From Streptomyces sp. NBC_00358 (GTDB lineage: Bacteria; Actinomycetota; Actinomycetes; Streptomycetales; Streptomycetaceae): a stretch of DNA of 64,000 bases. Positions 8,519 to 17,495 of this stretch are shown piece by piece. The DNA is taken from contig NZ_CP107976.1 of assembly GCF_036099295.1 (NCBI RefSeq), forward strand, positions 4,030,001 through 4,094,000. Direction: 5' to 3'. The translations under genes were made by a program, and so were the position numbers. Under the pieces are notes generated by a model, which saw only the letters and a list, made by a program, of their open reading frames with translations, was not told the DNA's origin and ran no database searches. Every line of letters begins with the position of its first letter. The first letter of the stretch is position 1.

Positions 8519-10645
8519 CTCGCCCTTGGCCTTCGCGATGATCTCCTCGGCGACGTTCCTGGGAACCTCGGCGTAGGAGTCGAACTGCATCGAGTAGCTT
8601 GCGCGACCCGACGTCTTGCTGCGGAGGTCTCCGACGTAGCCGAACATCTCCGAGAGGGGCACGAGGCCCTTCACGACGCGAGCGCCGCTGCGCTCCTCCA
8701 TGGCCTGGATCTGGCCACGGCGGGAGTTGAGGTCGCCGATGACATCACCCATCGACTCCTCGGGCGTGGTGACCTCGACGGCCATCATCGGCTCAAGAAG
8801 CACGGGGGACGCCTTGCGCGCGGCCTCCTTGAAGGCCTGCGAACCGGCGATCTTGAAGGCGAGCTCGGAGGAGTCGACCTCGTGGTAGCCACCGTCGAGA
8901 AGAATGACGCGGACGCCCGTCATCTCGTAGCCGGCCAGGATGCCGAACTGCATGGCCTCCTGCGCACCGGCGTCCACCGACGGGATGTACTCCCGCGGGA
9001 TACGGCCACCGGTGACCTTGTTCACGAACTCGTACGCCGGACCATCGGTCTCGGTGATGGGCTCGATCGCGATCTGCACCTTGGCGAACTGACCGGTACC
9101 ACCGGTCTGCTTCTTGTGGGTGTAGTCGTGACGCTCGACGGTCTTGCGGATCGTCTCGCGGTACGCGACCTGCGGCTTGCCGACGTTGGCTTCGACCCTG
9201 AACTCGCGCTTCATACGGTCGACCAGCACCTCGAGGTGCAGCTCGCCCATACCGCCGAGGATGGTCTGGCCCGTCTCCTCGTCCGAGTGAACGTGGAAGG
9301 AGGGGTCCTCCTCCGCGAGACGCTGGATGGCTACACCCAGCTTCTCCTGGTCACCCTTGGACTTGGGCTCGATGGCGACCTGAATGACCGGCGCCGGGAA
9401 GTCCATGGACTCCAGGATGACCGGGTTCTTGTCGTCACACAGCGTCTCACCGGTGGTGGTCTGCTTCAGGCCCATGACGGCGACGATGTCGCCGGCGCCC
9501 ACCGCCTCGATCTCCTCACGCTTGTTCGCGTGCATGCGGTAGATCTTGCCGATGCGCTCCTTCTTGCCCTTGACGGAGTTCAGCACCGCGGTGCCAGTCT
9601 CCAGGCGGCCCGAGTAGACCCGGACGAAGGTGAGCTTGCCCAGGTGCGGGTCGCTCATGATCTTGAACGCGAGCGCGGACAGCGGCTCGTCGACGGACGG
9701 CTTGCGCTTGACGACGACCTCGGGGTCCTTCACGTCGTGGCCCTCGATGGCCTCGACGTCAAGCGGGGTCGGCAGGTAGCGCACGACCGCGTCGAGCAGG
9801 GGCTGGACGCCCTTGTTCTTGAACGCGGTGCCACAGAACACCGGGGTGACCGTGACGTCCTTGGACTTGCCGGACGCGATGGTGACGCGACGGATCGCGG
9901 CGTACAGCTGCTCCTCGGTGGGCTCCTGGCCCTCCAGGAACATCTCCATGATCTCGTCGTCGTGCTCCGCGACGGTCTCGACCAGCTGACCGCGGTACAG
10001 CTCAGCGGCCTCGACGTGCGTGGCCGGGATGTCGACGACGTCGTACATCTCGCCCTTGGCCGCCTCGGCGGACCACACGAGCGCCTTCATGCGGACCAGG
10101 TCCACAACGCCCTTGAAGTCCATCTCGGCACCGATCGGGAGCTGCATGATGATCGGGACAGCGCCGAGGCGGTCCTTGATCATGTCCACGCAGCGGTGGA
10201 ACTCGGCGCCGGTACGGTCCAGCTTGTTCACGAAGCAGATGCGCGGCACGCCGTAACGGTCGGCCTGACGCCACACCGTCTCGGACTGCGGCTCGACACC
10301 GGCGACACCGTCGAACACCGTGACGGCACCGTCGAGGACGCGGAGCGAACGCTCCACCTCGACCGTGAAGTCGACGTGCCCCGGGGTGTCGATGATGTTG
10401 ATCGTGTAGTCGTTGTCCTCAAGCGGCCAGTGACAGGTGGTGGCAGCAGAGGTGATCGTGATGCCACGCTCCTGCTCCTGCTCCATCCAGTCCATGGTGG
10501 CGGCGCCGTCGTGGACTTCACCGATCTTGTAGCTGACGCCGGTGTAGAAGAGGATCCGCTCAGTGGTGGTCGTCTTGCCCGCGTCGATGTGAGCCATGAT
10601 CCCAATGTTGCGGACCCTGGCCAGGTCAAGTGAAGTGGTAGCCAT
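8516..10645 (-). CDS. fusA: Elongation factor G
   Basis: This 709-residue translocase GTPase starts NIGIMAHIDAGKTTTTERIL (P-loop), then has DTPGHVDF (G3) and NKLD (G4). Domains II to V follow, ending with ASYSMQFDSYAEVPRNVAEE and IIAKAKGE. It moves tRNA and mRNA through the ribosome and helps recycling. It lies 39 bases after rpsG in the str operon. Nothing in the sequence is unusual. Confidence 0.98.
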   Translation of the reverse strand: MATTSLDLARVRNIGIMAHIDAGKTTTTERILFYTGVSYKIGEVHDGAATMDWMEQEQERGITITSAATTCHWPLEDNDYTINIIDTPGHVDFTVEVERSLRVLDGAVTVFDGVAGVEPQSETVWRQADRYGVPRICFVNKLDRTGAEFHRCVDMIKDRLGAVPIIMQLPIGAEMDFKGVVDLVRMKALVWSAEAAKGEMYDVVDIPATHVEAAELYRGQLVETVAEHDDEIMEMFLEGQEPTEEQLYAAIRRVTIASGKSKDVTVTPVFCGTAFKNKGVQPLLDAVVRYLPTPLDVEAIEGHDVKDPEVVVKRKPSVDEPLSALAFKIMSDPHLGKLTFVRVYSGRLETGTAVLNSVKGKKERIGKIYRMHANKREEIEAVGAGDIVAVMGLKQTTTGETLCDDKNPVILESMDFPAPVIQVAIEPKSKGDQEKLGVAIQRLAEEDPSFHVHSDEETGQTILGGMGELHLEVLVDRMKREFRVEANVGKPQVAYRETIRKTVERHDYTHKKQTGGTGQFAKVQIAIEPITETDGPAYEFVNKVTGGRIPREYIPSVDAGAQEAMQFGILAGYEMTGVRVILLDGGYHEVDSSELAFKIAGSQAFKEAARKASPVLLEPMMAVEVTTPEESMGDVIGDLNSRRGQIQAMEERSGARVVKGLVPLSEMFGYVGDLRSKTSGRASYSMQFDSYAEVPRNVAEEIIAKAKGE

Positions 10646-10684
10646 AAGGCTTCAGTCTTCTCTCGGTCTCGATGTGGGTAACGA

Positions 10685-11155
10685 CTACCAGCGGTAGTGC
10701 GCGAAGGCCTTGTTGGACTCGGCCATCTTGTGGGTGTCCTCACGCTTCTTCACAGCGGCACCAAGGCCGTTGGAGGCGTCGAGAAGCTCGTTGAGCAGAC
10801 GCTCGGTCATGGTCTTCTCGCGACGGGCGCGGGAGTAACCGACGAGCCAGCGCAGCGCGAGCGTGTTGGCGCGACCGGGCTTGACCTCGATCGGAACCTG
10901 GTACGTCGCACCACCGACACGGCGGGACTTGACTTCGAGCGTGGGCTTGATGTTCTCCAGCGCGCGCTTCAGCGTGATGATCGGGTCGTTGCCCGTCTTC
11001 TCACGCAGACCCTCCATGGCGCCGTAGACGATGCGCTCGGCGGTGGAGCGCTTGCCGTTCATCAGCACCTTGTTGATGAGGGAGGTCACCAGAGGGGAAC
11101 CGTAGACCGGGTCGATGATGACCGGGCGCTTCGGGGCGGGGCCCTTACGAGGCAT
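10685..11155 (-). CDS. rpsG: 30S ribosomal protein S7
   Basis: This 156-residue protein has the S7 signature (DPVYGSPLVTSLINKVLMNG, LRWLVGYSRARREKTMTERL, NELLDASNGLGAAVKKREDT) and the C-terminal NKAFAHYRW typical of actinobacteria. S7 nucleates assembly of the 16S rRNA 3' domain. It begins three bases after the rpsL stop, consistent with translational coupling. Confidence 0.97.
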   Translation of the reverse strand: MPRKGPAPKRPVIIDPVYGSPLVTSLINKVLMNGKRSTAERIVYGAMEGLREKTGNDPIITLKRALENIKPTLEVKSRRVGGATYQVPIEVKPGRANTLALRWLVGYSRARREKTMTERLLNELLDASNGLGAAVKKREDTHKMAESNKAFAHYRW

Positions 11156-11158
11156 TTT

Positions 11159-11530
11159 CTACTTCTCCTTCTTGGCGCCGTAGCGGCTGCGGGCCTGCTT
11201 GCGGTTCTTGACACCCTGGGTGTCAAGCGATCCTCGGATGATCTTGTAGCGAACACCCGGCAGGTCCTTCACACGGCCGCCGCGCACGAGCACAATGGAG
11301 TGCTCCTGCAGGTTGTGTCCCTCACCCGGAATGTAAGCCGTGACCTCGATCCCGCTGGTCAGACGCACACGCGCGACCTTACGCAGGGCCGAGTTCGGCT
11401 TCTTCGGGGTGGTCGTGAACACACGCGTGCAGACGCCACGACGCTGGGGCGAACCCTCGAGTGCGGGCGTCTTGTTCTTCTCGACCTTGTCCTGCCGGCC
11501 CTTCCGGACCAGCTGCTGGATCGTAGGCAC
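11159..11530 (-). CDS. rpsL: 30S ribosomal protein S12
   Basis: This 123-residue S12 starts at GTG 11530 (PTIQQLVRKGRQDKVEKN), with GGAGAAG a few bases upstream. Motifs TTTPKKPNSALRKVARVRL and GGRVKDLPGVRYKIIRG carry wild-type lysines at the positions where streptomycin-resistance changes usually fall, so a sensitive allele is expected. S12 lies in the decoding centre. It is the first gene of the str operon. Confidence 0.97.
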   Translation of the reverse strand: MPTIQQLVRKGRQDKVEKNKTPALEGSPQRRGVCTRVFTTTPKKPNSALRKVARVRLTSGIEVTAYIPGEGHNLQEHSIVLVRGGRVKDLPGVRYKIIRGSLDTQGVKNRKQARSRYGAKKEK

Positions 11531-11724
11531 TACTTCTCCGGTTTCTGTGTGCCGAATGGTGAAGCTAACCTGGAACGCCACCGACCCACGCGGTCGGGTG
11601 TGTCGAACACTGCAGACTCTCGCCGTAAGGCGAAAAGGGCGCAGATTGCGGTGGCCGCTTACGGCTCTCCTTGCGGTCTGAAGGCACGCACGAGAGCCAG
11701 GGCACACCCCAGGCACAAGGTAGG

Positions 11725-11753
11725 AGCTTACCTACCTCACGGACGTCGGTCAA
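11725..11753 (-). promoter_or_regulatory. Main str operon promoter
   Basis: TTGACC (11748-11753 on the complement) and TAAGCT (11725-11730) are exactly 17 bases apart, a good vegetative-type promoter. Transcription would start near 11718, giving a leader of about 190 bases to the rpsL GTG. The wider gap 11531-11959 also holds the start region of the divergent Crp/Fnr gene; I see no gene or RNA in it. Confidence 0.7.
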
Positions 11754-11959
11754 AACAAATGCCGTGGTGCCCGACACGCCGGACTTCTCCCGGTCCATTC
11801 TCGGGGCTCTTCACGCCTTGCGCAGCTTCTTGCCGGATCGGCGGCGAAAGTCCCGATTCCGAGCGCGCCGCGCACACAGGGTGAGTACGTTGACCGGTTG
11901 CTGCGCATCGGTCACTGTGCGTCGGCCGCGGGGCCGATCGGGGGACGGGGGATGGACTC

Positions 11960-12661
11960 ATGGCGGCTGCACCCTCGGCCGGGGACGAGAGCCTGGACGA
12001 CCGGGTGCCGTTCCTGGCACGTCTGGAGAGCGAGGACCGCTCGGCGCTGCTGTCGCTGGGGCGCGAGCTGTCCTTCACGCCCCGGATGGTCCTCCTGCAC
12101 CAGAGCGAGCCCTCCTCGCACGTCCTGATCGTGACGCACGGCTGGACGAAGGTGACGGCGTCCGCCGCCAACGGCTACGAGGCGCTGCTCGCGCTGCGGG
12201 GCCCCGGCGACATCGTCGGCGAGTCCGCCGCGCTCACCGGCCGGCCGCGTTCCGCGACGGTGACGGCCCTGGAACCCGTCCGCACGGTCGCGGTGGTACG
12301 TGACCACTTCACCGGCTTCCTCGCCCGCTCCCCCGCGGTCTCCCTCGCCCTCCTCGGCCTCACCTCGGACCGCACGCGCGCGGCCGACCGGCGCCGCCTG
12401 GAGTTCGCCTCCATGAGCGTCCGCGAGCGCTTCGCGGCCCTCCTCCTCGACCTGGCCCGCACGAACGGCCGCCGTACGGAGGAGGGCATCGAACTCTCCG
12501 TCCCGCTGAGCAAGCAGGAGCTGGCGGGCTCGGTGGGGGCGTCGCGGGAGATGGTCCAGCGCCTCCTGAAGGAACTCCGGGAACGGGACGCGGTACTGAC
12601 GGGCCGGCGGACGATGGTGATCCTGCGGATGGACGTCCTGCGCCGCATCGCCCGCGGCTGA
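11960..12661 (+). CDS. Crp/Fnr-family transcriptional regulator
   Basis: This 233-residue protein has an N-terminal cyclic-nucleotide-binding fold (residues about 15-130: LSFTPRMVLLHQSEPSSHVL, GDIVGESAALTGRPRSATVT) and a C-terminal winged helix (PLSKQELAGSVGASREMVQR). In the binding pocket GESAALTGRPRSATV resembles the E-L-x(n)-R-S-A-T pattern of cAMP receptor proteins, so nucleotide binding is possible. It is divergent from rpsL. Two hundred bases downstream, on the same strand, begins a gene with a class III cyclase-like domain, which makes a functional link attractive but unproven. Confidence 0.85.
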   Translation: MAAAPSAGDESLDDRVPFLARLESEDRSALLSLGRELSFTPRMVLLHQSEPSSHVLIVTHGWTKVTASAANGYEALLALRGPGDIVGESAALTGRPRSATVTALEPVRTVAVVRDHFTGFLARSPAVSLALLGLTSDRTRAADRRRLEFASMSVRERFAALLLDLARTNGRRTEEGIELSVPLSKQELAGSVGASREMVQRLLKELRERDAVLTGRRTMVILRMDVLRRIARG

Positions 12662-12860
12662 CCCCCGCCCCGGACGAACGCCGGCCCCTTGTGGGGCGTC
12701 GCGGACCTCCGGGCCCTTCGCCCCGGACACCTGGGGCTCCCGTGACCGGGGATCGCTTCTGTGCACACGGTCACACTTTGAGTGGGACATCCGCCCTCAC
12801 ACCCGGCCCACCGGTGACGCCAGCCTGCTTGCCAGGCGAGGCCCCCACCGAAAGGCGACC

Positions 12861-13685
12861 ATGACCGACCCCGTGAGCCGGACGATCCTCCTGCTCGACA
12901 TCGAGAAGTACAGCGACCGGGACGACGTCGAGCAGGCCTACCTGCGCAGGATGCTGTACGACATCACGGACCGCGCGCTGGAGAGCGCCGGCATCGACGA
13001 ACGGCTGCGCCTGCGGGCGGACCGCGGCGACTCGGTGATGGAACTGATCGACGCCAACGCCCCGGTCACGGCCCTGCTGCGCGCCCTGCTCACCGAGGTG
13101 CCCGCCCAGCTCCGCGCGGTCAACCGGGCAGCGTCCAGTTCCGCCCAGATCCGGCTGCGCGGCGTCGTCGCCACCGGATACGTAGCGGTCGACGCGTACG
13201 ACGGCTGGGTCGGCTCCGACCTCAACCACGCCTGCCGGCTCCTCGACGCCCGGTTGCTGCGCGCGGCCCTGCGGGAGCGGCCGGACGACTTCGCCCTGTG
13301 CGTCTCGGAGAGCGTGCACGCCGGGATCGTGCGGCACGGCCACCCGGGCATCCCGGCGACCGGCTTCCACCCGGTGACGGTGGACAGCAAGAACGGCCCC
13401 CTGCGGGCCTGGCTGCACGGCCCGGTGCCGCACGGGGCGGACGACCACGGCGAAAGAGGGGAAGCCCAGGCGCCGGGCGGCTCGGGGGAGCGCCCGGCGC
13501 CGGGGGCCGGGGCCTCCGGCGCGCCCGAAGAGCCCGGCGCGGCTCCCGGGAACGTCGTCTTCAACTTCGGCGGGGGCTCCCCCAGCTTCGGCGGCAGCCT
13601 GGTCGCGGGGGATCAGCACGGGGTGTCCGGCGGCCAGGTCACCGGGGACGTCCACCTGGGCAGGAACGGGGGTGAGCCCGCGTGA
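12861..13685 (+). CDS. Class III nucleotidyl-cyclase-like protein with C-terminal glycine-rich signalling motif
   Basis: Residues about 7-190 resemble a class III cyclase catalytic domain. A strand ends in a metal-type Asp (LLLDIEKYS, Asp13); a second Asp sits in ADRGDSV (Asp57); GWVGSDLNHACRLL supplies the Asn122 and Arg126 pair that stabilises the transition state in cyclases. The substrate-specifying residues are not obvious. After a Gly/Pro-rich linker (about 190-228), residues 230-268 hold a Gly-rich beta-prone motif, with SFGGSLVAGDQHGVSGG at 242-258 and DVHLG at 263-267. Nearly the same motif is near the N-terminus of the next protein. The stop overlaps the next start (GTGA). It could be a real nucleotide cyclase or a degenerate relative. 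No membrane segment. Confidence 0.6.
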   Translation: MTDPVSRTILLLDIEKYSDRDDVEQAYLRRMLYDITDRALESAGIDERLRLRADRGDSVMELIDANAPVTALLRALLTEVPAQLRAVNRAASSSAQIRLRGVVATGYVAVDAYDGWVGSDLNHACRLLDARLLRAALRERPDDFALCVSESVHAGIVRHGHPGIPATGFHPVTVDSKNGPLRAWLHGPVPHGADDHGERGEAQAPGGSGERPAPGAGASGAPEEPGAAPGNVVFNFGGGSPSFGGSLVAGDQHGVSGGQVTGDVHLGRNGGEPA

Positions 13686-13923
13686 CCGTGCCGCCGCCCA
13701 CGACACGGGGCGCCTTCGACGACGTACGACCGCCGGAGCGGCAGTGGGCCGACGGGCCGCACCCGGACTCCGGGACGGGCACCGACCCGGACGAGCCCGA
13801 GGAGCGGACCCAGGAGGCCAGGGCCGCGCAGCGCGAACTCGTCGCGCACACTCCGGGATTCATCTTCAGCGAGGCCGCGTCCTTCGGCGGCAGCCTGGTC
13901 GGCGGGGCCCAGCACGGGGTGTC
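13586..13923. repeat. 42-bp near-identical direct repeat shared by two adjacent genes
   Basis: Bases 13586-13627 (end of the cyclase-like gene) and 13882-13923 (start of the next gene) match at 38 of 42 positions, in the same reading phase. They encode FGGSLV(A/G)GxQHGV. The similarity is higher than chance codon bias would give and suggests recent duplication or gene conversion of a short motif. Confidence 0.85.
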
Positions 13924-15835
13924 GGCGGGCGGCTCGGCCCGTGATGTGTTCCTGGGCGGCAAGACGGAGATCCACCACCACGGGACGGCGTCCGCCTCGG
14001 CGGCGTACGTCTCCGGGGAGATCCCCGGCCCGCTGCTCGACGCGCTCGCCGGAGTGTTCGCCGAGGGCCCCGCCTTCGCCGCCGCCCTGGCCCGGCTGCG
14101 CGAGGAACGCGTCCTCGTCCTGGCCGGCGCCCACTCCACCGGCCGCTACGCCGCCGCGCTGATGCTCCTGCACCGCCTGGGCGTTCCCGCCGTGCACGCC
14201 CTGTCCGCCGAGACCGGCCCGGCGAACCTGGCCGGCCGGCTCACCGCGCCCGGCGGCCACGTGCTGCGGGATCTGCCGCTGAGCCGCAACCGCCCGCTGC
14301 GGGACACCCACCTGTACGCGGCCCGCGACCGGCTGGGGAGGACGGACGGGTACCTGGTGGTGACCGTCGAGAACTCCCCGTTCCTGCCGGGGGTCACCCC
14401 CTGTGCCTGGGAACCGCCGGACGCGGCCGTGGTGCTGGCCGCCCACCTGGCCGACCTGCGGGAAGAACCGGAAGACATCGCCGGCCTGCTCGCCCTCGGC
14501 CCCGTCCGCGACTTCCTCGCGCGGGGCGCCCACCGACCCGCCGAGGTGGCCCGGTTCGCCGCGGAGGTCGCCCGGTACGACGGCGGAGAGGAGGCGGCGG
14601 CCCGCCTGTCCGACTTCGGGCACGCGGCCGTCGAGCAGCAGTGCCGGGAGTGGCTCAGCGACCCCGAGGCCACCCTGCGCGACAAGGCGTTCCTCATCTC
14701 GCTCGCCGTCTTCGACCAGGCCCCGTACGTGCTCGCCGCCGAACTCGCCGACCGGCTGTACGTGCACTTCCAGCGGCTCCAGCATCCCGAACAGCCGCCG
14801 GAGATCCCGGTCTTCGGACTGTCCGCCGAGACCCGGCTGGAGCGGGCACGGGCCGGTGGCGAGGTCCGGGAGGAGGCCACCGAATGGGGCTCGGTGCCGC
14901 AGTTCACGGCCTCCTTCAAGAAGGAGAACACCCCTCGGCTGCTGCTCGGCGAGGTCTGGACGGGCCATCCGTCGGCACGCCCCGCGCTGGTCTCCTGGCT
15001 GAAGGAGCTGGCCCGCGACAGACGTCCGGTCGTACGGACCCGGGCGTCCGCCGCCGCAGCCCTGCTGGCCCGCGCCGACCTGCCCTCGGCGATGGCACTG
15101 CTGATCGACGGCTGGGCGGTGTCGAAGGCCTTCGGCTCCCGGGTCACCGCCGCGAACACGCTCACGCTCGCCCAGCTCCTCGACGCGCCCGTCGTCCTGC
15201 GCCTGCTCACCCAGTGGTGCACGGACACCCACTGGGCCCGCCGCTGGACCGCGATCCGCGCCTTCGGCCTGCTCGCCCCGCTGCGCCCGGACCTCGCGGC
15301 CCCGGCGCTGAGCGCGCTCGCCGCCCGCGCCCGCGCCGGGAGCAGCAGCAAGACCGAGGTGAACAACCTGATCGACTCGACGGCCCTGCTGCTCTCGGTG
15401 GGTGCCCGGCGCGGCGAGATGCTCTCCGAGCTGGTGCGCCTGCTCCACCACGACACGGCCTCGCTCCGGGCGCTCGCGCTGGCCGCGTTCGTGCGCGCCT
15501 GCGACAACGCCGAGGAGGGCGCGCTCGTCGAGTGGTACGCGGACACCGGCATGTACGAGCAGGACTCGGCCCGTGACCTGGCCGCCCTGTGGCGGACCGC
15601 GCTCGGCGACCGCGGGCACACCCGGGGCGCCCTGGACGCCCTGCACACCTGGGTGCGGCTGGCCGAGCGCCGCGCGGACGTCGCGCTGGCCCTGGAGCTG
15701 CTGCTGCCCGCGCTGGTCGTCACGGCGGACGACCGCAAACGCCTGAGGTACGAGCTGGTCAACCTGCGCGCCCCCGACGACGGCCCGCGCCCACCGGTGG
15801 CCGACCGCCTGCTCGGCCTCCTGATCCCCTCCTGA
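13682..15835 (+). CDS. Large P-loop-like/helical-repeat protein with N-terminal glycine-rich signalling motif
   Basis: This 717-residue protein starts with a disordered, acidic region (1-55). Residues 67-92 hold the Gly-rich motif SFGGSLVGGAQHGVSAGG ... DVFLGG that mirrors the C-terminus of the preceding protein. Residues 143-156 (RVLVLAGAHSTGRY) look like a Walker A loop in which GK[ST] has become GRY; LVVTVE at 225-230 could be the Walker B strand. The remaining 450 residues are Ala/Leu/Arg-rich paired helices resembling HEAT/ARM repeats. The order motif, NTPase-like core, helical sensor repeats recalls STAND/NLR-type receptors, but the altered Walker A makes ATP hydrolysis doubtful. The GTG start overlaps the previous stop. 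Thirty-five bases separate it from the SPFH gene. Confidence 0.55.
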   Translation: MTVPPPTTRGAFDDVRPPERQWADGPHPDSGTGTDPDEPEERTQEARAAQRELVAHTPGFIFSEAASFGGSLVGGAQHGVSAGGSARDVFLGGKTEIHHHGTASASAAYVSGEIPGPLLDALAGVFAEGPAFAAALARLREERVLVLAGAHSTGRYAAALMLLHRLGVPAVHALSAETGPANLAGRLTAPGGHVLRDLPLSRNRPLRDTHLYAARDRLGRTDGYLVVTVENSPFLPGVTPCAWEPPDAAVVLAAHLADLREEPEDIAGLLALGPVRDFLARGAHRPAEVARFAAEVARYDGGEEAAARLSDFGHAAVEQQCREWLSDPEATLRDKAFLISLAVFDQAPYVLAAELADRLYVHFQRLQHPEQPPEIPVFGLSAETRLERARAGGEVREEATEWGSVPQFTASFKKENTPRLLLGEVWTGHPSARPALVSWLKELARDRRPVVRTRASAAAALLARADLPSAMALLIDGWAVSKAFGSRVTAANTLTLAQLLDAPVVLRLLTQWCTDTHWARRWTAIRAFGLLAPLRPDLAAPALSALAARARAGSSSKTEVNNLIDSTALLLSVGARRGEMLSELVRLLHHDTASLRALALAAFVRACDNAEEGALVEWYADTGMYEQDSARDLAALWRTALGDRGHTRGALDALHTWVRLAERRADVALALELLLPALVVTADDRKRLRYELVNLRAPDDGPRPPVADRLLGLLIPS

Positions 15836-15870
15836 TCCCCTCCACCCCAGATCCATCGAGGAGTTGAACC

Positions 15871-17364
15871 ATGGCGGAGTTCCGCCGTCAGCCGGAGTGG
15901 CAGCAGGACGCCAACCGGCACACCGCGCTGATCGACCCGGTGCTCACCGTGCGGCCGATCGCGCGCTTCGACTACACCGTCCGCCGCGCGGTCAACGCGA
16001 TCGACCACGCGCTGGTCTTCGTCACCGCGAAGGGCGAGTACGACGTCTACACCCCGCCGCACCGGCCCAGCCGCGCGGACGCGGCCACCCGCCGCTACAC
16101 CTCCGTGTACGAGGTGGACATGGGCAGCCACCCCGTCCAGCTCGTCCTGGAGATGCCGAGCGACGACGACGCCTTCTCCTTCGGCGCCACGGCCGATCTG
16201 ACCTGGCGGGTCGCGGACCCGGTCGCCTACGTGGCGAGCGGCGAGCGGGACGTGCCGACCCGGCTCACCCGTGAACTGCACCAGCTCGCGCGGCCGGTGA
16301 GCCGCGCCTTCTCCATCGAGGACAGTCCGGCCGCCGAGCGCGCGGTCCAGCGGGCCGTGGAGAGCGGCGGTTTCGCGGCGGGCATCGGGCTCGCCGTGAC
16401 CTGTGCCGTACGGCTGCGGCTGGACGACGAGGCGATCGCGCACCGGCGAAGGCAGCGGAGCCTGCGCTACGAGTCCGACATGCTCGACCCCGAGCACGAG
16501 TTCCGGCTGCGGCTGGCCCGGCAGCAGCACGAACTGGAGATCCTGCGCCAGCAACAGGACCACCGCCTGATCACCGAGAAGATCAACTTCTACCAGTACC
16601 ACCTCCAGCACGGAGGCGTCGCCGCCTGGGCCCTGCACCTCTCCCAGCACCCCGAGGACACCAAGATGGTCATCGGGTCCATCCAGAAGGACCAGTTGTC
16701 CCTCATCAGGGGCCAGCTCCAGGTCCTCGCCGGGGACACGCTGGAGGACTTCCAGAAGGCGGAGTCGGCCCGATCGACCCTGCGGGCCGTCGACGAGCTG
16801 ATCCAGCAGCAGACGCCTCCGGCGCCGCCCGGCGGGCAGGGGGCACTGCCCGCCGGGGCGACGCCCGGAGCCCCGCAGACGCCGCCCCAGCCGCCTTATC
16901 CGGGCCAGTCTCCGTACCCCGGCCCCTCACCCGAGCCGCCGTACTCCGGACAGACACCGTACGGCGACCGGCCTCCGTACGATTCCGGCCGTCCTCCGTA
17001 CGCCGGCGACCGGCCCCCGTACGCCGGGCAGCCCCCGCACGCGGAGGGTCAGCCGTTCTCCGCGGGACCTCCGTCGTACGCGGGACAGCCGTCCCACACC
17101 GGCGGTCACGTGCCGTACGCCGGGCAGCCCCCTCACGCGGGCGCTCAGCTGCCGTACACCGGCGGCCCGGACACGGGGCCCGGCACCGCTCCGCCGCCGT
17201 ACGACGGCGCCACCTCGTACGGACCAGCGCCCTCCGCGTCGCCCTACGCCACCCCCGGACCGGCTCCCGCCGTGCCTCCGGTGCCGGGCGGCCCCGACGG
17301 CACCCGGGCCGTCGTACCGTCCGCCGCACCCTCACCGGACGCTCCGCGGGGCGAGCCCGCGTGA
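15871..17364 (+). CDS. SPFH/stomatin-like protein with tyrosine/proline-rich repeat tail
   Basis: Residues about 40-190 resemble an SPFH (band 7) domain: VYEVDMGSHPVQLVLEM, FGATADLTWRVADPVAYVAS, PTRLTRELHQLARPVSRAFS and GIGLAVTCAVRLRLDDEAI. Residues 195-310 are long amphipathic helices rich in Arg/Gln/Glu (EFRLRLARQQHELEILRQQQ), as in flotillin-type coiled coils. From about 316 to 497 the chain is low complexity, with many PPYAGQ/PPYxGD-type units. No N-terminal membrane helix is visible, unlike most stomatins, so membrane contact may be peripheral or through a partner. GGAG lies eight bases before the ATG. The following M48 protease has a similar Pro/Tyr/Gly-rich tail, and SPFH proteins often regulate membrane proteases (HflKC-FtsH), which makes a joint complex likely. 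Confidence 0.65.
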   Translation: MAEFRRQPEWQQDANRHTALIDPVLTVRPIARFDYTVRRAVNAIDHALVFVTAKGEYDVYTPPHRPSRADAATRRYTSVYEVDMGSHPVQLVLEMPSDDDAFSFGATADLTWRVADPVAYVASGERDVPTRLTRELHQLARPVSRAFSIEDSPAAERAVQRAVESGGFAAGIGLAVTCAVRLRLDDEAIAHRRRQRSLRYESDMLDPEHEFRLRLARQQHELEILRQQQDHRLITEKINFYQYHLQHGGVAAWALHLSQHPEDTKMVIGSIQKDQLSLIRGQLQVLAGDTLEDFQKAESARSTLRAVDELIQQQTPPAPPGGQGALPAGATPGAPQTPPQPPYPGQSPYPGPSPEPPYSGQTPYGDRPPYDSGRPPYAGDRPPYAGQPPHAEGQPFSAGPPSYAGQPSHTGGHVPYAGQPPHAGAQLPYTGGPDTGPGTAPPPYDGATSYGPAPSASPYATPGPAPAVPPVPGGPDGTRAVVPSAAPSPDAPRGEPA

Positions 17365-17495
17365 CCACACCCGGCCCGGCGCCATCGGCACCCGCCGTCC
17401 CACCGCCGAAGGCCGCCGCTCACCGGCCGGCGTCCCCGCACAGCCACCAGCCACACCCGGCCCTCCCGGGCCGCCTGACAACTCACGGAGCCCGC

